Positions 1 to 9,738 are shown, counted from the stretch's first letter. The stretch is DNA of 64,000 nt from Litchfieldella xinjiangensis (GCF_000759345.1 NZ_JPZL01000004.1:1-64000), one strand, 5' to 3'. Notes: generated by a model from the sequence alone, not told the origin. Translations and numbers: made by a program.

Positions 1-1591
1 TGGTCTGGAAGGCGATCGAATCGATGACGTTGATGATGTCGGTCATCTTGCGTGAGCTCTCGGTGATACGGCCCATGGTCGACACCACATCGTTCATCAG
101 CTCACCGGTCGCCTGCACCCGGCTGGCATTATCCACGGCCAGGCCGCTCGCCTGACGGGCGTTGTCAGCGTTCTGCCGCACGGTGGCCGTCATCTCTTCC
201 ATGCTCGAGGCCGTTTCCTGCAATGAGGCGGCCTGCTGCTCGGTACGCGAGGAGAGGTCCTCGTTGCCCTGGGAGATGTCCCGGGCCGCGGGCGTGACGA
301 CAGCGACACCGCTATTCACGTTCCCCACGATACTGCCCAGGCTCTTGCGCATCACGTCCAGGGCACGCATCAATTGCCCGGCTTCGTCGTTGCGATGCGA
401 CGGCATCGAGGCCGCCAGGTTCCCCGCTGCGATCTGCAGCGTGAAGTGCATCGACTCGCGAAGCGGCTTCATCAGGGCGCGCAGCGTGAGTGTACCCATC
501 AGGATCAAGAGCATCAGACCGCCCAACAGCAGGGCCCCTTGCGCGACCATAATCTGCTGACGACGATCCCGGGCCTGGGTGGCCAACGCCTGGGCATGCT
601 CGAGTTTTTCCGTGACCAGGGCATTGACGGCGGCAGTGATGCCAGCCCCGGCGGCCTGCATGGGCGCAAGGTTGACCTTCAATGCCTGGTAGGCCTCAAA
701 GGGCTCTTCCCCGGTCAGCGCCGTGGCCATTGGCTGGGCATGCTCCTGCCGAAACTGGGCCAACGCATCACCTAATGTGCTTGCCGAAACGGTGCGGTTG
801 ACCTCCCGTTGTGCGAAGCCCTGCCAGATGGTGTCCAGGTTGGACACCACGGCCGACAAACGGGCGCCTTCCTCTTCCCTACCCTCCATGAGGTCCATGT
901 GGCTGCCGGTGGACAAGCGTTGATGGCTCTGGGTAACACCCTGGTCAATCTGCAGCAGCCGGGCGACGTCCTCGAGCCCGTCCCGACTCAGGGTTTGAAG
1001 ACGCTCGCCGGACTCCTGGAGGCCATACAGCCCCAAGCCACCACTCGCCATCAGCAGGACGGCAGACACCGCGATCATGCTGACGAGTCGTGCCCGCTGC
1101 GTTCGCATATTGACGCGGCCCATCAGCCCCACCAATCCACGCCGCTGTAGCCGGCCTCGATTCAACTGCAGATGCCTGGCCTTGCCCTCGCTGAGCGCAC
1201 GGTATGCCTTGTCAGCTTCTTCAATGGCTTCGCGCTCCGCCTTGATACGGACCGAGGCATAGCCAAGTACCTCACCGCCCTCGATGATCGGGGTCACCGT
1301 GGCGTTGACCCAATAGTGATCGCCATCCTTGCGGCGATTCTTGACCAGGCCTGTCCAAGTCTCGCCGGCCTTCAGGGTTTCCCAGAGGTTCTGAAAGGCG
1401 ACCTCGGGCATGTCGGGATGACGCACCAAGTTGTGGGACGCACCAATCAGCTCCTCATGCTCGTATCCGCTGACCTTGACGAAGGCAGGGTTGGCATACG
1501 TGATCCGGCCCTTCAGGTCCGTGCGTGTGATGAGGAAATCGTGATCGGCAAGGGAGTATTCCCGCTGTGTCACTGGCTGATTGTTGCGCAT
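1..1591 (-). CDS. Aer-type PAS methyl-accepting chemotaxis protein (C-terminus beyond left edge)
   Basis: Chemoreceptor of the Aer family. About 530 residues are visible; translation starts at the ATG at 1591 and runs off the left edge inside the signalling hairpin (last visible residues IDSIAFQT). The N-terminus (MRNNQPVTQREY...) and the block TYANPAFVKVSGY...HNLVRHPDMP are the classic Aer redox/energy-sensing PAS domain (about residues 10-115), which binds FAD in E. coli Aer. A membrane segment follows near 170-190, then a periplasmic or linker portion, a second hydrophobic stretch near 345-365, a HAMP-like region and the MCP signalling domain ([23 protein letters not shown]). It lies 66 bp downstream of another receptor gene and has no visible promoter of its own, so co-transcription is likely. 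It should sense energy state and signal through CheW/CheA encoded nearby. Confidence 0.93.
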   Translation of the reverse strand, partial: MRNNQPVTQREYSLADHDFLITRTDLKGRITYANPAFVKVSGYEHEELIGASHNLVRHPDMPEVAFQNLWETLKAGETWTGLVKNRRKDGDHYWVNATVTPIIEGGEVLGYASVRIKAEREAIEEADKAYRALSEGKARHLQLNRGRLQRRGLVGLMGRVNMRTQRARLVSMIAVSAVLLMASGGLGLYGLQESGERLQTLSRDGLEDVARLLQIDQGVTQSHQRLSTGSHMDLMEGREEEGARLSAVVSNLDTIWQGFAQREVNRTVSASTLGDALAQFRQEHAQPMATALTGEEPFEAYQALKVNLAPMQAAGAGITAAVNALVTEKLEHAQALATQARDRRQQIMVAQGALLLGGLMLLILMGTLTLRALMKPLRESMHFTLQIAAGNLAASMPSHRNDEAGQLMRALDVMRKSLGSIVGNVNSGVAVVTPAARDISQGNEDLSSRTEQQAASLQETASSMEEMTATVRQNADNARQASGLAVDNASRVQATGELMNDVVSTMGRITESSRKMTDIINVIDSIAFQT

Positions 1592-1611
1592 CTATTGTTA
1601 TCCCCAGCAGT

Positions 1612-1638
1612 GGCGAACGACGTTGGGCGTCGTTCGCC
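1612..1638 (-). terminator. Hairpin between the two chemoreceptor genes
   Basis: A perfect 11-bp inverted repeat (GGCGAACGACG / CGTCGTTCGCC, 5-nt loop) sits in the 66-bp gap after the upstream receptor's stop. No T-run follows on the minus strand, so it is more likely an RNA-stability or partial-termination hairpin than a strong intrinsic terminator. Confidence 0.4.
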
Positions 1639-1657
1639 TAGAGTTATTAGTTATGGT

Positions 1658-3361
1658 TTAAAACGCTTCCCAGTCGTCATCATTCGCCCGTGATGCTGCA
1701 GGCAGCGAGGCTGACTTGGGCTTGGGCTCACTCACGGCCGTGGCTGTCTTGAGATCGGGCAGCCAGCGCGCGAGTGTCTTGTCTTCCTGAGCCTGGGGCT
1801 CGGACTGGGAAAGGCGGAACAGCGCTACCGCTTCACGCAGCCGTGTGGCTTCCAGCTCCAGTTCACTCGCAGCCGAAGCTGCCTGCTGAACGAGCGTGGC
1901 GTTTTGTTGCGTGACGTGATCCATCTGGGTGATGGCCTGGTTGACCTGCCCGATGCCGTTGCTCTGCTCCTGCGAGGCAGACGCGATCTCGTCCATGATG
2001 TCGGTCACTTTCTGCACCGAGGCAACGATCTCTTCCATGGTGTCACCTGCCTGATCGACCAGTGCCGTGCCTGCCTCCACCTTGGAGACCGAGGCCTCGA
2101 TCAGCGTGCGGATCTCCTTGGAAGCATCGGCGCTGCGGCCGGCAAGATTACGAACCTCTCCCGCGACAACGGCAAAGCCGCGCCCCTGCTCACCGGCGCG
2201 GGCCGCCTCGACAGAGGCATTCAGCGCGAGGATATTGGTCTGGAAGGCGATCGAGTCGATCACCTTGATGATCTCGGTCACCTTATGCGAGCTCTCGCTG
2301 ATATCGCGCATCGTGGTCACGACATCACCCACGACCGCGCCGCCACGGCTGGCCGTCTGTGACGCACTCGCGGCCAGTTGGCTTGCCTGGCGTGCGTTAT
2401 CGGCATTCTGGCCAACGGTCGAGGTCAGCTCTTCCATGCTGGAGGCGGTCTCCTCCAGCGAGGCGGCCTGCTGCTCAGTGCGCGAAGAAAGATCGTTATT
2501 GCCGTTCGAGATTTCCTGCGCGCCCTGGTAAATGGATTGGCTGCTATCACGTACCGTCGCCACGGTGCGTGAGAGGCTATGCTGCATATGTGCCAGGGAG
2601 GCATAGAGCTTGCCGATCTCGTTGTTGCCCCGTGAATCGATGCGCTCTGACAGGTCGCCTTCCGCCATGCGCTCGAAATGCCCGACGACCCGGGACAAGG
2701 GACGAATGACATTGACGGTGACACCCCAAAGCACAACGGCAATAGTGGCAACGGCCACGAACAGCACCGCAGCAATGGCGAATTCAACCAGGCGGGAGAC
2801 ACTGAAGAAATCGTTGTACAGGGTCCGGCCCGAGCTTTCAGCGGCGTCTGAAAAACTCACGGCATGTTGGTAGAAGACTTCGTTCAATGTCGTCGAGCGA
2901 GTGGAAAGCCGGGCGGCAAGGCGGGTATCCCAATCGTCCAGCGCAACGAACTGAGGCCGGAGCCCCTCCTGCATCAACGCCCTGAACGAGGCTTCAAGGG
3001 GTTCGATCAGAGCATCCTGCCCAGGCTGACGCGGCAGGGCCAGAAACGACTCGAAGGTGGCTTCGGCCGCATCGAGGCGCGACGCAATCTCGTCCATCCC
3101 GATCTCGGACGATGAGGCCCCGCTCCCCGCCAGATTTTCGTATGCTTCACCCATGGCGACCCGGGCATCCAGCATCTGGGCATTGGCCCGATTCAACATG
3201 CCCTGCTGTTCGACGTTGACGTCATTGTAGGTGGCCAACGCCTCTTCACTGTACTTCACGGCATAGAGCCCAAGCCCGCTCAGTACCGCTATCAGCAAGG
3301 CAAACACCGCTAGAACCAGGGCCCAGCTGACCCTGACCGTCATGTTGTCCAGTAACTTCAC
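1658..3361 (-). CDS. Methyl-accepting chemotaxis protein with periplasmic four-helix sensor
   Basis: Transmembrane chemoreceptor of 567 residues, Tsr/Tar architecture. The first membrane helix is near residues 10-32, followed by a periplasmic four-helix-bundle-like region of about 150 residues, a second helix near 190-212 ([20 protein letters not shown]), a HAMP domain (215-270) and a signalling domain containing the highly conserved tip ([20 protein letters not shown]). It ends in DDDWEAF, an NWETF-like pentapeptide, the tether used by CheR/CheB in enteric receptors, so this should be a high-abundance adapting receptor. The start is a GTG preceded by GAGGGA. The position after cheW matches the enteric cheA-cheW-tar order. 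The ligand cannot be inferred. The signalling half is very similar to the neighbouring receptor gene, which suggests duplication or conversion. Confidence 0.95.
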   Translation of the reverse strand: MKLLDNMTVRVSWALVLAVFALLIAVLSGLGLYAVKYSEEALATYNDVNVEQQGMLNRANAQMLDARVAMGEAYENLAGSGASSSEIGMDEIASRLDAAEATFESFLALPRQPGQDALIEPLEASFRALMQEGLRPQFVALDDWDTRLAARLSTRSTTLNEVFYQHAVSFSDAAESSGRTLYNDFFSVSRLVEFAIAAVLFVAVATIAVVLWGVTVNVIRPLSRVVGHFERMAEGDLSERIDSRGNNEIGKLYASLAHMQHSLSRTVATVRDSSQSIYQGAQEISNGNNDLSSRTEQQAASLEETASSMEELTSTVGQNADNARQASQLAASASQTASRGGAVVGDVVTTMRDISESSHKVTEIIKVIDSIAFQTNILALNASVEAARAGEQGRGFAVVAGEVRNLAGRSADASKEIRTLIEASVSKVEAGTALVDQAGDTMEEIVASVQKVTDIMDEIASASQEQSNGIGQVNQAITQMDHVTQQNATLVQQAASAASELELEATRLREAVALFRLSQSEPQAQEDKTLARWLPDLKTATAVSEPKPKSASLPAASRANDDDWEAF

Positions 3362-3488
3362 GCTTATCCCTCGTAATCGTGCGTGTCACGACATCTTCCC
3401 AAGCGTCGCGACTCAGTCCGGCATGGACGATACCGCGTCGCCAATGCCCTGATTGGCCTGCCCGCGAACAGAGCGGTCTTCACACCCT

Positions 3489-3515
3489 GTATCGGCCAGG
3501 ACAGCGTTTCCTTGA
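3489..3515 (-). promoter_or_regulatory. Candidate sigma-28 promoter for the chemoreceptor gene
   Basis: Read on the minus strand: TCAAGGAA, 11 bp, GCCGATAC. The -10 matches the flagellar sigma-28 consensus GCCGATAA at 7 of 8 positions and the spacing is exact. The -35 is poor. It lies downstream of the cheW terminator and about 130 bp upstream of the GTG start. Confidence 0.5.
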
Positions 3516-3524
3516 GCCCGGACA

Positions 3525-3558
3525 CAAAAAAGGCGAGGGAGCAAACTGCTCCCTCGCC
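3525..3558 (-). terminator. Rho-independent terminator after cheW
   Basis: Perfect 11-bp stem GGCGAGGGAGC / GCTCCCTCGCC with a 5-nt loop, followed on the minus strand by a six-T run. It closes the motA-motB-cheA-cheW transcript, 14 bp past the cheW stop. Confidence 0.9.
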
Positions 3559-3571
3559 TCGAGGCCATCGA

Positions 3572-4063
3572 TCACTCGGTGATATGATCGACGAGTGCCA
3601 TTTCCTCACTGTTCAGCAATTTTTCGATATCCACCAGGACCAACATGCGATCATCGAGGCTACCGAGGCCACTCAAGTAATCGGAGGACAAGGTGACGCC
3701 GAATTCCGGTGCCGGCTTGATCTGCTCCGGAGTCAGGGTCATGACATCGGAGACCCCATCGACCACGATGCCTACGACGCGCTCACCCACATTGACCACG
3801 ATGACCACGGTCTGACCGCCGTATTCCACCTTGCTGAGGTGGAACTTGATGCGCAGATCGACGATCGGCACGATCACGCCGCGCAGGTTGGTCACCCCCT
3901 TGATGAAATCCGGCGCGTTGGCGATTCGCGTCACGTTCTCGTAACCACGAATCTCCTGCACCTTGAGGATATCGATCGCGTATTCCTCTTCACCCAGCGA
4001 GAAGACCAGGAATTCACGACTATGGGCGTCTACAGTGGCGACGCTGGCGGCATTCATGTTCAT
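3572..4063 (-). CDS. cheW: Chemotaxis coupling protein CheW
   Basis: A 163-residue CheW, the adaptor linking receptors to the CheA kinase at the cytoplasmic face of receptor arrays. The CheW beta-barrel covers almost the whole protein: [15 protein letters not shown], the receptor/CheA-contact segment [13 protein letters not shown], and [10 protein letters not shown]. Length and domain extent are normal for the family. A strong ribosome binding site (AAGGAGGTAG) precedes the ATG. The start codon overlaps the cheA stop (ATGA), so the two are translationally coupled. Last gene of motAB-cheAW. Confidence 0.97.
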   Translation of the reverse strand: MNMNAASVATVDAHSREFLVFSLGEEEYAIDILKVQEIRGYENVTRIANAPDFIKGVTNLRGVIVPIVDLRIKFHLSKVEYGGQTVVIVVNVGERVVGIVVDGVSDVMTLTPEQIKPAPEFGVTLSSDYLSGLGSLDDRMLVLVDIEKLLNSEEMALVDHITE

Positions 4064-6150
4064 GACGGCTCTACCTCCTTCAAAGGCATTGGCTTGTGCA
4101 TCGAAGCAGGCAGGCGCAGCCGCCCTGCTTCCTTCTTGGTTCGGCTCAGGCGATGCATGTCGGCGATATCGAGGATCAACGCGACACTGCCATCACCGAG
4201 AATCGTGGCGGCGGAAACGCCCGGCACCTTGCGATAGTTCGTTTCGAGGTTCTTGACCACCACTTGCTGCTGTCCGACCAGGTCGTCGACCAGCAGGGCG
4301 TAGCGACGCCCCTCGCCTTGGACGATGACGGCAATACATTCGGTCGGCTCGGTATTGGCATTCGCCACATCAAGGACTTCCTGCACCGCGATCACCGGCA
4401 GATACTCGTCACGCACCTTGATCAACAGGTCGTCACCGGCCATGGCATACAGATCGTCCCCGGTCGGCTGCAGCGACTCGAGTACGGCACCCAGCGGCAG
4501 GATGAATATCTCCTTGCCAACCTTGATCGACATGCCATCGAGAATGGCCAGCGTCAGCGGCAGAACGATACGTGTCGTCGTGCCTTCGCCGGGACGCGAC
4601 ACGATTTCGACGTGCCCACCCATGGCCTGGATGTTTCGCTTGACCACGTCCATGCCGACGCCCCGCCCGGACACATCACTGACTTGTTCAGCGGTGGAGA
4701 AGCCCGGCGCGAAGATCAATTGCCAGACTTCGTCGTCACTCATGTTGTCCGAGACATTCAGCCCATTGGAGCGCGCCTTGGCCAGCAGCTTATCGCGATT
4801 AAGGCCGGCCCCGTCATCGATGACTTCGATCAGTATATTGCCGCCTTGATGCTGGGCGGAGAGCGTCAGCTTGCCGGTGCTTGGCTTGCCGGCCGCTACG
4901 CGTTTTTCCGGCGTCTCGATACCATGATCGAGACTGTTCCGCACGAGGTGGGTCAATGGGTCGATGATGCGCTCGGTCAGGCTCTTGTCGAGCTCCGTGG
5001 ACTTGCCTTCGGTAACCAGTTCCACATCCTTGTTGAGCTTGGCCGCAAGATCGCGCACCAACCGCGGGAAGCGGCTGAAGACATAGTCCATCGGCACCAT
5101 GCGGATCGACATGACCGCTTCTTGCAGATCCCGCGCGTTGCGCTGAAGCAACCCCATGCCATTGACCAATGAACCATGCGCGACACCGTCCATCTCGCTG
5201 ACGGTCTGGTCGAGCATCGACTGGGTAATGATCAGCTCGCCGACCAGGTTGATGATCTGGTCGACCTTATCCACTGGCACACGAATCGAGGTCGATTCCG
5301 CCCCGGATTTGGCTGGCCCTGCGGCAGCCTTCGGCTTGGAAGTAGGCGGCTTGGCAGGGGCTTGTGTCACCGGAGCTGCCGCTTTTGGAGCCGTTTCGAC
5401 CACCTGGGCCGAGGGTTCCGCGGTGCTGGAGACCTCCACGACACCCTTGCCGGCGTCTACCGACGGGGCTGAAGCCTCGATCTCGATCTGTTCAGGCTCG
5501 ACGATGAAACACAGCACGACTTCGATGTCGTCGGGGCTCGAGGTGGTCTCGAGAGTGATGACGTAGCGCTTGGCATCCCCTTGCTCACTGACGACCTTGC
5601 CGAAATTGCCGAGCTCCTCGACCAAGGTGGCACGGTCTTTCTCGCTGACGTCCAGAAGGACGACATTCAGGCAGCCGGATGCCACTGGCGACTCGGGCGC
5701 CGCTTCCACAGGCTTGGGTTGGGGGGCAGGCTCCGGCGCAGCCCCGCCGTCGACACTCTGGCCCATTTCCTGGAGCGCCAATGCCTGCAAGGTCTTGCAG
5801 ATTCGATCATAGGCGTCAGCATCAGGCTCCTGACCGTTACGGTAGGCATCAAGCTGATCGTGCAACATGTCCTTGGTTTCCAGAAAGGTGTCGACGATAT
5901 CGCGACGCAGCGCCATCTCACCGCGGCGAGCAAAATCGAGCAGATTCTCGAGCAGATGGGTGGTGTGTTGAAGAATGTCGAAGCCGAACGTACCGGCGCC
6001 ACCCTTGATCGAATGAGCCGCCCGGAAAATGGCGTTCAGCTGCTCGGCATCCGGATCGTCGATATCCAGCTCGAGCAGATGTTGCTCCATGTCCCCGAGA
6101 AGCTCTTCGGCCTCTTCGAAAAACGTATCGTAAAAATCGCTGATATCCAT
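4060..6150 (-). CDS. cheA: Chemotaxis histidine kinase CheA
   Basis: A 696-residue class II histidine kinase that phosphorylates CheY and CheB in response to receptor state. Domains in order: HPt/P1 with the phospho-accepting histidine at residue 46 ([13 protein letters not shown]); a P2-like region around 160-225; an Ala/Pro-rich linker (about 240-280); dimerisation P3 ([17 protein letters not shown]); ATPase P4 with N box [12 protein letters not shown]1 DDGAGLN and [11 protein letters not shown]; and a C-terminal CheW-like P5 regulatory domain. All catalytic boxes are intact. It sits 58 bp after motB and overlaps cheW by 4 bp. cheR, cheB, cheY and cheZ are not in the window and by enteric synteny could lie beyond the left edge. 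Confidence 0.98.
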   Translation of the reverse strand: MDISDFYDTFFEEAEELLGDMEQHLLELDIDDPDAEQLNAIFRAAHSIKGGAGTFGFDILQHTTHLLENLLDFARRGEMALRRDIVDTFLETKDMLHDQLDAYRNGQEPDADAYDRICKTLQALALQEMGQSVDGGAAPEPAPQPKPVEAAPESPVASGCLNVVLLDVSEKDRATLVEELGNFGKVVSEQGDAKRYVITLETTSSPDDIEVVLCFIVEPEQIEIEASAPSVDAGKGVVEVSSTAEPSAQVVETAPKAAAPVTQAPAKPPTSKPKAAAGPAKSGAESTSIRVPVDKVDQIINLVGELIITQSMLDQTVSEMDGVAHGSLVNGMGLLQRNARDLQEAVMSIRMVPMDYVFSRFPRLVRDLAAKLNKDVELVTEGKSTELDKSLTERIIDPLTHLVRNSLDHGIETPEKRVAAGKPSTGKLTLSAQHQGGNILIEVIDDGAGLNRDKLLAKARSNGLNVSDNMSDDEVWQLIFAPGFSTAEQVSDVSGRGVGMDVVKRNIQAMGGHVEIVSRPGEGTTTRIVLPLTLAILDGMSIKVGKEIFILPLGAVLESLQPTGDDLYAMAGDDLLIKVRDEYLPVIAVQEVLDVANANTEPTECIAVIVQGEGRRYALLVDDLVGQQQVVVKNLETNYRKVPGVSAATILGDGSVALILDIADMHRLSRTKKEAGRLRLPASMHKPMPLKEVEPS

Positions 6151-6208
6151 GCTCGTTCCCGCACGTATGATGGTGAGCGACCGGCGTACCGGTACGCGTT
6201 ATCTCTGG

Positions 6209-7156
6209 TCAGTCGTCTGTGACGGCTTCCCTCAACCCCTTGGAAAACTGTTCGATGGGCGACGGTCCGGCATCGACCGACAAACCAACCCCCGCGGGTG
6301 ATGGCACCGCTGCCTGCTCCCCACCCGGCAGCCCCTGCGAGCGAATCTGACGTGCCGCCCGTTCGTCGAGAACGACGACGGCGATACGGCGGTTGATCGC
6401 TGCATCGGGAGCGGTATCCGCCAACGGAACCCGTTCCCCCAATCCTGATACCCGCAACAGCTTGTTGGCGTCCAGGCCACCGAAGATCAATTCCCGGCGC
6501 GACGCATTGGCACGGTCGGTGGAAAGCTCCCAGTTGCTGTAGCCACGCTCTCCCCCGATATAGGCCAGATTGTCGGTATGCCCGCTGATGCTCAGTTCGT
6601 TGGGCATCTCGTTGAGCAACGGAGCAATGGCACGCAGGAGATCACGCATGTACGACTCCATTTGCGCACTGCCGATTTCGAACATGGGCCGCTGGTCGGT
6701 ATCCACCAACTGGATGCGCAGACCCTCCGGTGTCATGTCGAAGCGAATCTGTGCACTCATGGCGCGCAGCTGCGGATCGCCCTGTATCAGGCTTTCCATG
6801 CGCTTCTGCAACTGCTCGAATGAACGCCGCTCGTCGCTGGGCCGCGTCTGCGTACGCAGATCGACACGCAGCCGCTCTCCTTCGGTATGCACCGGATCGG
6901 GGCCGCCCCCCGGAATCACGTTGCTACTCGTCGACGTCCTTTCGCCACTGGTGATCGCCGACATCAGCGGCGTACTGAAGTATTCGGCGATCCCCTTGAG
7001 CTCTGTCTCGGTGGCCGTCGCCAGGATCCACATCACCAGGAACAGCGCCATCAAAGCCGTCATGAAGTCAGCCAATGCAATCTTCCAGCTGCCACCATGG
7101 TGGCCATGCACGACTTTCTTGCGCTTGATGATGATGGGCGCGCGATCCTGACTCAT
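6209..7156 (-). CDS. motB: Flagellar stator protein MotB (proton-type)
   Basis: Peptidoglycan-anchoring stator subunit of 315 residues. It has a basic N-terminus, one membrane helix with the ion-binding aspartate at residue 30 (WKIALADFMTALMALFLVMW, very close to enteric MotB), a periplasmic plug/linker region, and an OmpA-like peptidoglycan-binding domain (SISGHTDN ... NWELSTDRANASRREL). The helix context matches proton-driven MotB rather than PomB. The start codon overlaps the motA stop (ATGA). The C-terminal 45 residues after the OmpA domain are low-complexity and probably disordered. Confidence 0.97.
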   Translation of the reverse strand: MSQDRAPIIIKRKKVVHGHHGGSWKIALADFMTALMALFLVMWILATATETELKGIAEYFSTPLMSAITSGERTSTSSNVIPGGGPDPVHTEGERLRVDLRTQTRPSDERRSFEQLQKRMESLIQGDPQLRAMSAQIRFDMTPEGLRIQLVDTDQRPMFEIGSAQMESYMRDLLRAIAPLLNEMPNELSISGHTDNLAYIGGERGYSNWELSTDRANASRRELIFGGLDANKLLRVSGLGERVPLADTAPDAAINRRIAVVVLDERAARQIRSQGLPGGEQAAVPSPAGVGLSVDAGPSPIEQFSKGLREAVTDD

Positions 7157-8034
7157 GCCCCAGCCGCTCCATTACCCTTGGCCGAACGCACATGCTCTTC
7201 GAGCTCGGAGAAGGAGGGACGCTCAGCGGTATGCAGCGCCTTACGCCCGAATTCCACGGCCAATTGGGGTGCATAGCCATTGAGGCTCGCCAGCAGCGTC
7301 ACACGAATGCACTGCAGCATCTTGACGGCCTCGTTGACCTGGCGGTCGACCCGGCTCGAAAGCGGATTGACGAAACCGTAGGCCAGCAGAATGCCCAGAA
7401 ACGTTCCCACCAGTGCATGGGCAATCATGATGCCCATCTGCTCGGCGCCCGCATCAGCATTGCTCAGCGCCTTGATGACCCCCATGACCGCGGCCACGAT
7501 ACCGAAGGCCGGCAATCCATCCCCCACCTTGGCCAAGGCGTCGGCGGGAATGTGAGCTTCATGCTCGAACGCCTCGATCTCGTGTTCCATCAACTCGTCG
7601 ATCTGATGGGGGTCCATGTTCCCGCTGATCATCAAGCGCAGATAATCGGTCAGGAAGTTCATGATCATGGGATCGGCCTGGATCCTGGGGTACTCTGCGA
7701 ATAACGCACTATCCTTGGGATTGTCGATATCCCGCTCGATAGCCAGCATGCCGTCACGGCGTGCCTTCGAGAGCAACTTGTACTGGAGCGCCATGAGTTC
7801 CATGTACATCGCCTTGTTATACTTGACGGTACGCTTGAGCTTCGAAGTGCTACGGAATACCGCCATCATCGCCTTGCCATTATTGGCAGCGATGAAGGCG
7901 CCGATCGCGGCACCACAGATCATGAGAATCTCGGTGGGCTGGTATAGCGGCCCAAGATGTCCGCCTGCCAGCGCATAGCCGCCAAACACGGACAGGATCA
8001 CGATGATGAATCCAATGGGTATCAGCACAGCCAT
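7153..8034 (-). CDS. motA: Flagellar stator protein MotA (proton-type)
   Basis: Four-helix inner-membrane stator subunit that forms the ion channel with MotB and contacts the rotor protein FliG. The ATG at 8034 was chosen because AAGGGA lies just upstream and it gives MAVLIPIGFIIV, 293 residues, essentially the enteric length of 295. A GTG 21 bp further upstream is possible but lacks support. Membrane helices are near residues 1-22, 32-50, 170-190 and 200-220. The cytoplasmic loop (RRDGMLAIERDIDNP) carries the charged torque-generating segment. First gene of motA-motB-cheA-cheW, with a sigma-28 promoter about 50 bp upstream. Confidence 0.97.
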   Translation of the reverse strand: MAVLIPIGFIIVILSVFGGYALAGGHLGPLYQPTEILMICGAAIGAFIAANNGKAMMAVFRSTSKLKRTVKYNKAMYMELMALQYKLLSKARRDGMLAIERDIDNPKDSALFAEYPRIQADPMIMNFLTDYLRLMISGNMDPHQIDELMEHEIEAFEHEAHIPADALAKVGDGLPAFGIVAAVMGVIKALSNADAGAEQMGIMIAHALVGTFLGILLAYGFVNPLSSRVDRQVNEAVKMLQCIRVTLLASLNGYAPQLAVEFGRKALHTAERPSFSELEEHVRSAKGNGAAGA

Positions 8035-8086
8035 GTTTCCCTTGTTACAAGACACAGTGCGGCCAGGAGTTCGCCGCCTGTAAAAT

Positions 8087-8113
8087 CTATCGGCAAACGA
8101 GTCGGCAACTTGA
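8087..8113 (-). promoter_or_regulatory. Sigma-28 (FliA) promoter of motAB-cheAW
   Basis: Read on the minus strand: TCAAGTTG, exactly 11 bp, GCCGATAG, against the enteric class 3 consensus TAAAGTTT-N11-GCCGATAA. It lies between the flhC terminator and motA, with a leader of about 45 nt to the ATG at 8034. Confidence 0.8.
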
Positions 8114-8160
8114 GGTACTCAAACCACTTATTGCGGCTTCTTTTCCGAATAACGGACAAG

Positions 8161-8194
8161 AAAAAGCCCCTCCCGACAGCACGGAAAAGGGGCT
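8161..8194 (-). terminator. Rho-independent terminator after flhDC
   Basis: Stem AGCCCCT / AGGGGCT with a 16-nt loop, followed on the minus strand by TTTTTCTT. It ends the flhDC message before the motA promoter, so stator and kinase genes are expressed from their own late promoter. Confidence 0.8.
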
Positions 8195-8216
8195 CGTCAG
8201 GCATGACTGCAAGCGA

Positions 8217-8798
8217 TTAGCCGAGGGCAGCAACCTTGACTGGCATGAACGTCAACGGCTCAGCCAGGGCATCGGCCTCACGACGCTTGCGTGTCTTGCC
8301 GGCACGTGAAGGCGGCTGGCAGATACCACACACGAAATGATGGCTTGGCGAGTGTGCATGGGCCACGAAATGGCCAGTGCAGCTGGTACACTCCGAAAGC
8401 TGAAGCATATCGCTCTCGAAGAAGCGAACCAGTGTCCAGGCACGTGTCAGGCCCAATACCGGCTCAGCATCATCGAGTTGCATCTGCTCCAGATACAAGC
8501 GGAATGCCTTGACGAAGGCTTCCATTCGCTCACAGCCCGCGCTCTCGATCAGACGAAGATAAATATTGTAAAAAAGCGAGGAATGAATATTGGGCAACCA
8601 GGTAATGAACCAATCCGTGGAGAACGGAAGCATTCCCTTGGGCGGAGACATGCCCCGGACTTCTTTATACAGCTTGATCAAGCGAGCCCGACTCAAGTCA
8701 GTTTCAGTTTCGAGTACCTGAAGACGTGCGCCGAGTTCGATCAATTCGATCGCCATCTGTACCTGCAGCATTTCGCTGACGAGACTCTTGTCTGCCAT
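8217..8798 (-). CDS. flhC: Flagellar master transcriptional activator FlhC
   Basis: Zinc-binding half of the FlhD4C2 master activator that switches on class 2 flagellar genes. The ATG at 8798 is preferred: it aligns with the enteric start (MADKSLV versus MSEKSIV), gives 193 residues, and puts an AGGGGG ribosome site 8 nt upstream. From this start the four cysteines (two C-x2-C pairs, CTSC and CGIC) fall at residues 137, 140, 157 and 160, the positions of the zinc ligands known from E. coli FlhC. Conserved blocks LSRARLIKLYKEVRG and KGMLPFSTDWFITW are clear. It follows flhD by 12 bp and is followed by a terminator. Confidence 0.96.
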   Translation of the reverse strand: MADKSLVSEMLQVQMAIELIELGARLQVLETETDLSRARLIKLYKEVRGMSPPKGMLPFSTDWFITWLPNIHSSLFYNIYLRLIESAGCERMEAFVKAFRLYLEQMQLDDAEPVLGLTRAWTLVRFFESDMLQLSECTSCTGHFVAHAHSPSHHFVCGICQPPSRAGKTRKRREADALAEPLTFMPVKVAALG

Positions 8799-8810
8799 GG
8801 TCATGACCCC

Positions 8811-9134
8811 CTAAGCGAAACGTGCGCCGAAACCGGTAGAAGACGCCATCAACAGCGAAGCGTGCGTCTGGGAGAGCCCCTGCTCGCGCTGATTATGGGT
8901 TAACTTGCGGACCTGCTCGGGGTCGTCATAGCAGAGCCTGCAGAGCAACTGGTTGGTGCGCGACAACTTGTTGAGCTGCTTCGCGGAAAGGGAGGCAATG
9001 AGATCGGCCATCGACTCGCTAATCTTGAGCCGGAACATGGCGGTCGCGCGATCTTCATTCAATAGACGTTGCACAAGAAGTAGGTAGGACAAGTTGATAT
9101 CCTGGATCTCTTCCAGAACGCTATCTATAGTCAT
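8811..9134 (-). CDS. flhD: Flagellar master transcriptional activator FlhD
   Basis: Partner of FlhC. The ATG at 9134 gives 107 residues starting MTIDSVLEEIQDINLSYLLL, matching the FlhD N-terminus; a longer reading frame upstream to 9179 shows no family similarity. An AGGG ribosome site is near -10. The helical core (LVQRLLNEDRATAMFRLKIS) and the Leu/Arg-rich segment KQLNKLSRTNQLLCRL fit FlhD, a dimeric helical protein that directs FlhC to DNA. It is the first gene of flhDC, directly upstream of motAB-cheAW as in enterics. Confidence 0.95.
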   Translation of the reverse strand: MTIDSVLEEIQDINLSYLLLVQRLLNEDRATAMFRLKISESMADLIASLSAKQLNKLSRTNQLLCRLCYDDPEQVRKLTHNQREQGLSQTHASLLMASSTGFGARFA

Positions 9135-9450
9135 TAGTTTTAACCCTGCGGTAATCGCGTTAATCGAAGGCAGTCTCACGACCGCCCAGTTCTTGTTTGA
9201 CCCTTCAGGTCAGTGGCTCTCTGTCTTGGCCACTTTATGTCACACATTGTGAGACTTTTTTATGAAAGGAAGCAACACCTATCACGTACGTGGTTAGTAG
9301 AAGGCTCAAACTATCGATAATCAGGCTTGTAATTATATTGGCTCAAAACAATCATTTAGGTGACCTCACGGAGCCTCGGGGTAGTCATTTGTCGCTTTAA
9401 TTCGACGGGCTGCAAACAAATATTTACAAAAACACACGCGTTTGAAACAG
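9135..9450 (-). promoter_or_regulatory. flhDC upstream region (316 bp, no gene)
   Basis: AT-rich intergenic stretch between the flhB-like gene and flhD; it must hold the flhDC promoter. Two dyads are visible: AGTGGC/GCCACT with an 11-nt spacer (9212-9234), and TCACA-CAT-TGTGA (9240-9252). The second has CRP half-sites in the inverted order, so it is not a standard CRP site. No clear -35/-10 pair or terminator for the fliD operon could be assigned. Confidence 0.5.
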
Positions 9451-9738
9451 TTAAGCGGGCTTTCGAGCCGCTACTGGCGCAATATCGTTCACCCAAACGA
9501 GCAATTCGGCGATGACCTGATAGAGTTCGGCGGGGATATGCTCGTCGAGATTGAGTTGCATCAGCAACGCAACCAGCTCAGGCGCATCATGAACGAAGAT
9601 GCCCTGGCGCCCGGCCTCGGCGATGATCCGTTCGGCCAGCTCACCATAGCCCTTGGCCAGCACACGGGGCGCACGGTCTTCACCGTGATAGGCCAATGCA
9701 ACCGCCTGTTGCCGGCGTCCCGGCCTGTCATGCTTCAT
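9451..9738 (-). CDS. Small FlhB C-terminal-domain homologue
   Basis: A 95-residue protein resembling only the cytoplasmic C-terminal domain of FlhB/YscU type III export switch proteins (QAVALAYHGEDRAPRVLAKGYGELAERI...GIFVHDAPELVALL). It lacks the membrane part and the autocleaving NPTH motif. Such stand-alone paralogues (YlxH/FhlB class) are often encoded next to a fliK-like gene, as here; their role in export substrate switching is not established. The start is uncertain: ATG at 9738 or 9750, both inside the end of fliK and neither with a strong ribosome site. Last gene of fliD-fliS-fliT-fliK-flhB-like. Confidence 0.85.
   Translation of the reverse strand: MKHDRPGRRQQAVALAYHGEDRAPRVLAKGYGELAERIIAEAGRQGIFVHDAPELVALLMQLNLDEHIPAELYQVIAELLVWVNDIAPVAARKPA

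Noticed and set aside
4096-5172. Plus-strand frame of 358 codons opposite cheA
   Set aside because: Antisense of intact cheA; its Asp/His/Arg-rich composition is typical of a GC-rich shadow frame.
9240-9252. TCACA-CAT-TGTGA dyad upstream of flhD as a CRP site
   Set aside because: Half-sites are in the inverted order and spaced 3 bp instead of TGTGA-N6-TCACA.
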